Below, one piece after another: positions 6,206 to 7,650 of a DNA stretch of 7,650 nucleotides. Location: positions 1 through 7,650 of the forward strand of contig JAJYPZ010000045.1 of assembly GCA_021794855.1 (NCBI GenBank). Direction: 5' to 3'. Below the pieces are notes generated by a model, which saw nothing but the letters and a program-made list of their open reading frames with translations, did not search any database and was not told the DNA's origin. Positions within the stretch are counted from its first letter, which is position 1. The number at the start of each line of letters is the position of its first letter. The translations under genes and the position numbers were made by a program. This DNA comes from Pseudomonadota bacterium (GTDB taxonomy: Bacteria > Pseudomonadota > Gammaproteobacteria > Burkholderiales > Sulfuriferulaceae).

Positions 6206-6745
6206 TCAGGCCGACCGGTTCATCATGCGCATCCTGTCCAGTTTCTCGACCACGGCCTGATAAAGCTCATGATCGGCATCGGAGTTATTGCGATCGGGAT
6301 GGTTGGCGCTGCGGATCTTTCTCAGCGCAGTCGTATCGTCGGGTAAGTCATGCACTTTGGTCACCCGGTCGCCGTTCTTGACCATCTCCCGCTGTAGCTC
6401 GGCTTCTGCGCTTGCGCGCGTGTCGTGCAAGCGCTTGTTGCCAAGGCGCCAGCCATCCGGGTTCTTACGCGGGGATTGATTTCGCGCGCCATCAAACCAG
6501 ATCCATTTACCTGTGTCTGGGTCCGGTTCGAAGCGAACGCTGGTAATGCTGTAGCTGTGCACGGGCGGTTGCAGATCCTTGGCGAATAGTTTGATGGCGC
6601 CGATGGTATCCACGGCTGCGAGATAATATTCGCCTGCTTCGTGCGGAAAGAATCCGTTGCCCGGCGCTGGTTCCGGCTTGAGGTCGCTGCGTAACGGATC
6701 TGTTTCTGCCATGCGCATGGCTGCTCGGCGTTGTGCGTTAGTCAC
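6206..6745 (-). CDS. Uncharacterised protein with C-terminal J-domain-like HPD segment
   Basis: I do not recognise this 179-residue soluble protein as a named family. Residues 138-175 resemble helices II and III of a DnaJ-type J domain: an amphipathic ALRKIRSANHPDRN with the HPD tripeptide at 149-151, then a charged helix HELYQAVVEKLDRMR. HPD is the site by which J proteins stimulate Hsp70 ATPase, so a DnaK co-chaperone role is possible, though the segment is short and C-terminal rather than N-terminal. The first 130 residues have no signal peptide or membrane helix. They contain Trp/Phe-rich strands (GKWIWFDGARN) and a basic region (SPRKNPDGWRLGNKRLHD). The start is a GTG at 6745, chosen because AAGGGA (6753-6758) lies seven bases upstream; ATGs at codons 10 and 12 have no such site. 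It ends facing the porin gene, with the palindrome CCGGTC-AGGCC-GACCGG (6202-6218) over its stop. Confidence 0.75.
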   Translation of the reverse strand: MTNAQRRAAMRMAETDPLRSDLKPEPAPGNGFFPHEAGEYYLAAVDTIGAIKLFAKDLQPPVHSYSITSVRFEPDPDTGKWIWFDGARNQSPRKNPDGWRLGNKRLHDTRASAEAELQREMVKNGDRVTKVHDLPDDTTALRKIRSANHPDRNNSDADHELYQAVVEKLDRMRMMNRSA

Positions 6746-6871
6746 TGTAATGTCCCTTGATTTTGGGTGAAACCCGCTGGATTGGAATCCCGTTAAATTT
6801 TAATGGCCGATTTTTAAGTCAGGGGAAAATTGAGTTAGTGTAATTCTGTCCCGCAGCTTTTTTGTGATTCG

Positions 6872-7564
6872 CTACTCAGGATTTTGGCTGGTTGTTTCGT
6901 TTCGGGCGGGTAACTCATCGCGGCCATAAAATTTCACGCCGCGAATGATTTTGTCGCGTCCCTGTTGAAGACGGAATTTGTTGGTGTCGCGCAGGGAATA
7001 CACGCAACCGCAATATTCCTGCTGATAAAATTGTTCTCGCTTGGCATTTTCGATCATGCGCTGACTACCCCCGGCTTTGCGCCAGTTGTAATCCCAGTAA
7101 TGCATGTCAGGATATCGCGATGCAGCGCGAACGCCGCAGCCATTGATCTGGTCCATGTCTTTCCAGCGTGAAATCCCCAGCGTACTGCTGAATACGCTAA
7201 ATCCATGCTCGGCGGCATACAGAGCCGACCGTTCGAAGCGCATATCGAAACACGCCGTACACCGCTCGCCACGCTCGGGCGAGTCTTCCAGCCCCTTAAC
7301 GCGCGCAAACCAGTTGTCCTTGTCGTAATCCAGATCGACAAAAGGCACCCCGATCTTGCGGGCATAGCGTATGTTTTCTTCCTTGCGCAGCGTATATTCG
7401 GCCAGAGGATGAATGTTAGGATTGTAAAACAATACGGTAAAATCGATCCCCGCTGCGCGGATATCGTCCATGACCGGGCTTGCGCACGGCGCGCAGCAGG
7501 AATGCAGCAGGATATGCGTGCTGCCGTCGGGCGTTACAAATGGAGCGGGTGCGGATTTTGGCAT
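6872..7564 (-). CDS. queH: Epoxyqueuosine reductase QueH
   Basis: QueH reduces epoxyqueuosine to queuosine in the wobble position of GUN-anticodon tRNAs, the last step of the pathway. It is unrelated in sequence to the cobalamin-dependent QueG that does the same job in E. coli. The 230-residue protein has all the family's cysteine motifs: HSCCAPC (Cys23, Cys24, Cys27) after the first strand, [11 protein letters not shown] (Cys102, Cys105), NGCG (Cys143), and YCGCVYS (Cys185, Cys187). FYNPNIHP (46-53) and [15 protein letters not shown] (126-140) are also characteristic. The family binds a 4Fe-4S cluster through such cysteines. Length and order are normal, so it should be functional. The ATG at 7564 has only a poor ribosome site; the frame stays open upstream without another ATG or GTG before a stop at 7622-7624. 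No other queuosine gene is visible nearby. Confidence 0.95.
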   Translation of the reverse strand: MPKSAPAPFVTPDGSTHILLHSCCAPCASPVMDDIRAAGIDFTVLFYNPNIHPLAEYTLRKEENIRYARKIGVPFVDLDYDKDNWFARVKGLEDSPERGERCTACFDMRFERSALYAAEHGFSVFSSTLGISRWKDMDQINGCGVRAASRYPDMHYWDYNWRKAGGSQRMIENAKREQFYQQEYCGCVYSLRDTNKFRLQQGRDKIIRGVKFYGRDELPARNETTSQNPE

Positions 7565-7598
7565 GGTCAGGATTGTGCGACGCTTTGCAGTACGTACA

Positions 7599-7625
7599 AG
7601 GATATCATTTTTCGGTAAATATCAA
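7599..7625 (-). promoter_or_regulatory. Candidate queH promoter with extended -10
   Basis: On the minus strand TTGATA (7620-7625) stands 15 bases before TATCCT (7599-7604). The latter is preceded by TG one base away (TGATATCCT), an extended -10 that can offset the short spacer. Transcription would begin about 28 bases before the queH ATG. This was identified by eye only, from weak consensus matches. Confidence 0.35.
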
Positions 7626-7650
7626 AAGAGGGTGTTTGCTCGGCGCAGAT

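Noticed and set aside
6849..6864. CCCGCAG shared with 6128-6134 and, inverted, 6062-6068, as a dispersed repeat
   Set aside because: Only seven bases are shared and the flanks differ, so chance is a sufficient explanation.
6746..6871. Possible terminator or promoter between queH and the HPD-protein gene
   Set aside because: Apart from the AAGGGA ribosome site, I found no stem with a T-run and no convincing -35/-10 pair on the minus strand.

Overview
The window reads as ordinary chromosomal DNA of a Gram-negative bacterium, most likely a gamma- or betaproteobacterium. The reasons are a proteobacterial-type Kdp potassium pump, an outer-membrane beta-barrel protein with a Sec signal peptide and a C-terminal Phe, an ECF sigma/anti-sigma pair, and Shine-Dalgarno sites of the GGAG type. 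Base composition looks balanced (near half G+C by eye). I see no insertion sequence, tRNA, rRNA, CRISPR array or phage gene. A methylotrophic gammaproteobacterium is possible, but I cannot establish that from this window.

Layout. From 1 to 2688, minus strand, is the 5' part of a kdp operon. In transcription order it holds a 30-residue one-helix membrane protein, kdpF, kdpA and the first 230 codons of kdpB, which runs off the left edge. The first three genes are chained by two successive ATGA stop/start overlaps. Upstream (2719-2785) is a probable promoter with three GTAAAGA direct repeats at helical spacing, as expected for an OmpR/PhoB-class regulator such as KdpE. From 2897 to 4257, also minus strand, is a two-gene ECF sigma/anti-sigma operon with a one-base stop/start overlap, ended by a hairpin terminator. 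The anti-sigma protein is unusual: one membrane helix joins its sigma-binding N-terminus to a DsrE-like domain that should lie in the periplasm.

From 4258 to 4666 is a long non-coding region between the sigma gene and a divergent porin-like gene. It is dense in inverted repeats, including a composite one (4300-4377) that places the same two-box motif on both strands. The porin-like gene (4667-6040, plus) has a signal peptide and a strong ribosome binding site. It converges on a minus-strand gene for a protein of unknown function with a C-terminal J-domain-like HPD segment (6206-6745), and nested hairpins lie between the two. The last gene is queH (6872-7564, minus), the epoxyqueuosine reductase of tRNA queuosine synthesis.

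How the genes relate. The kdp genes form one machine for high-affinity potassium uptake. The sigma/anti-sigma pair is a self-contained envelope-signalling module that may control itself and perhaps the divergent porin gene; that link rests only on arrangement and the shared repeat-rich region. The HPD protein and QueH have no evident functional tie to the rest.
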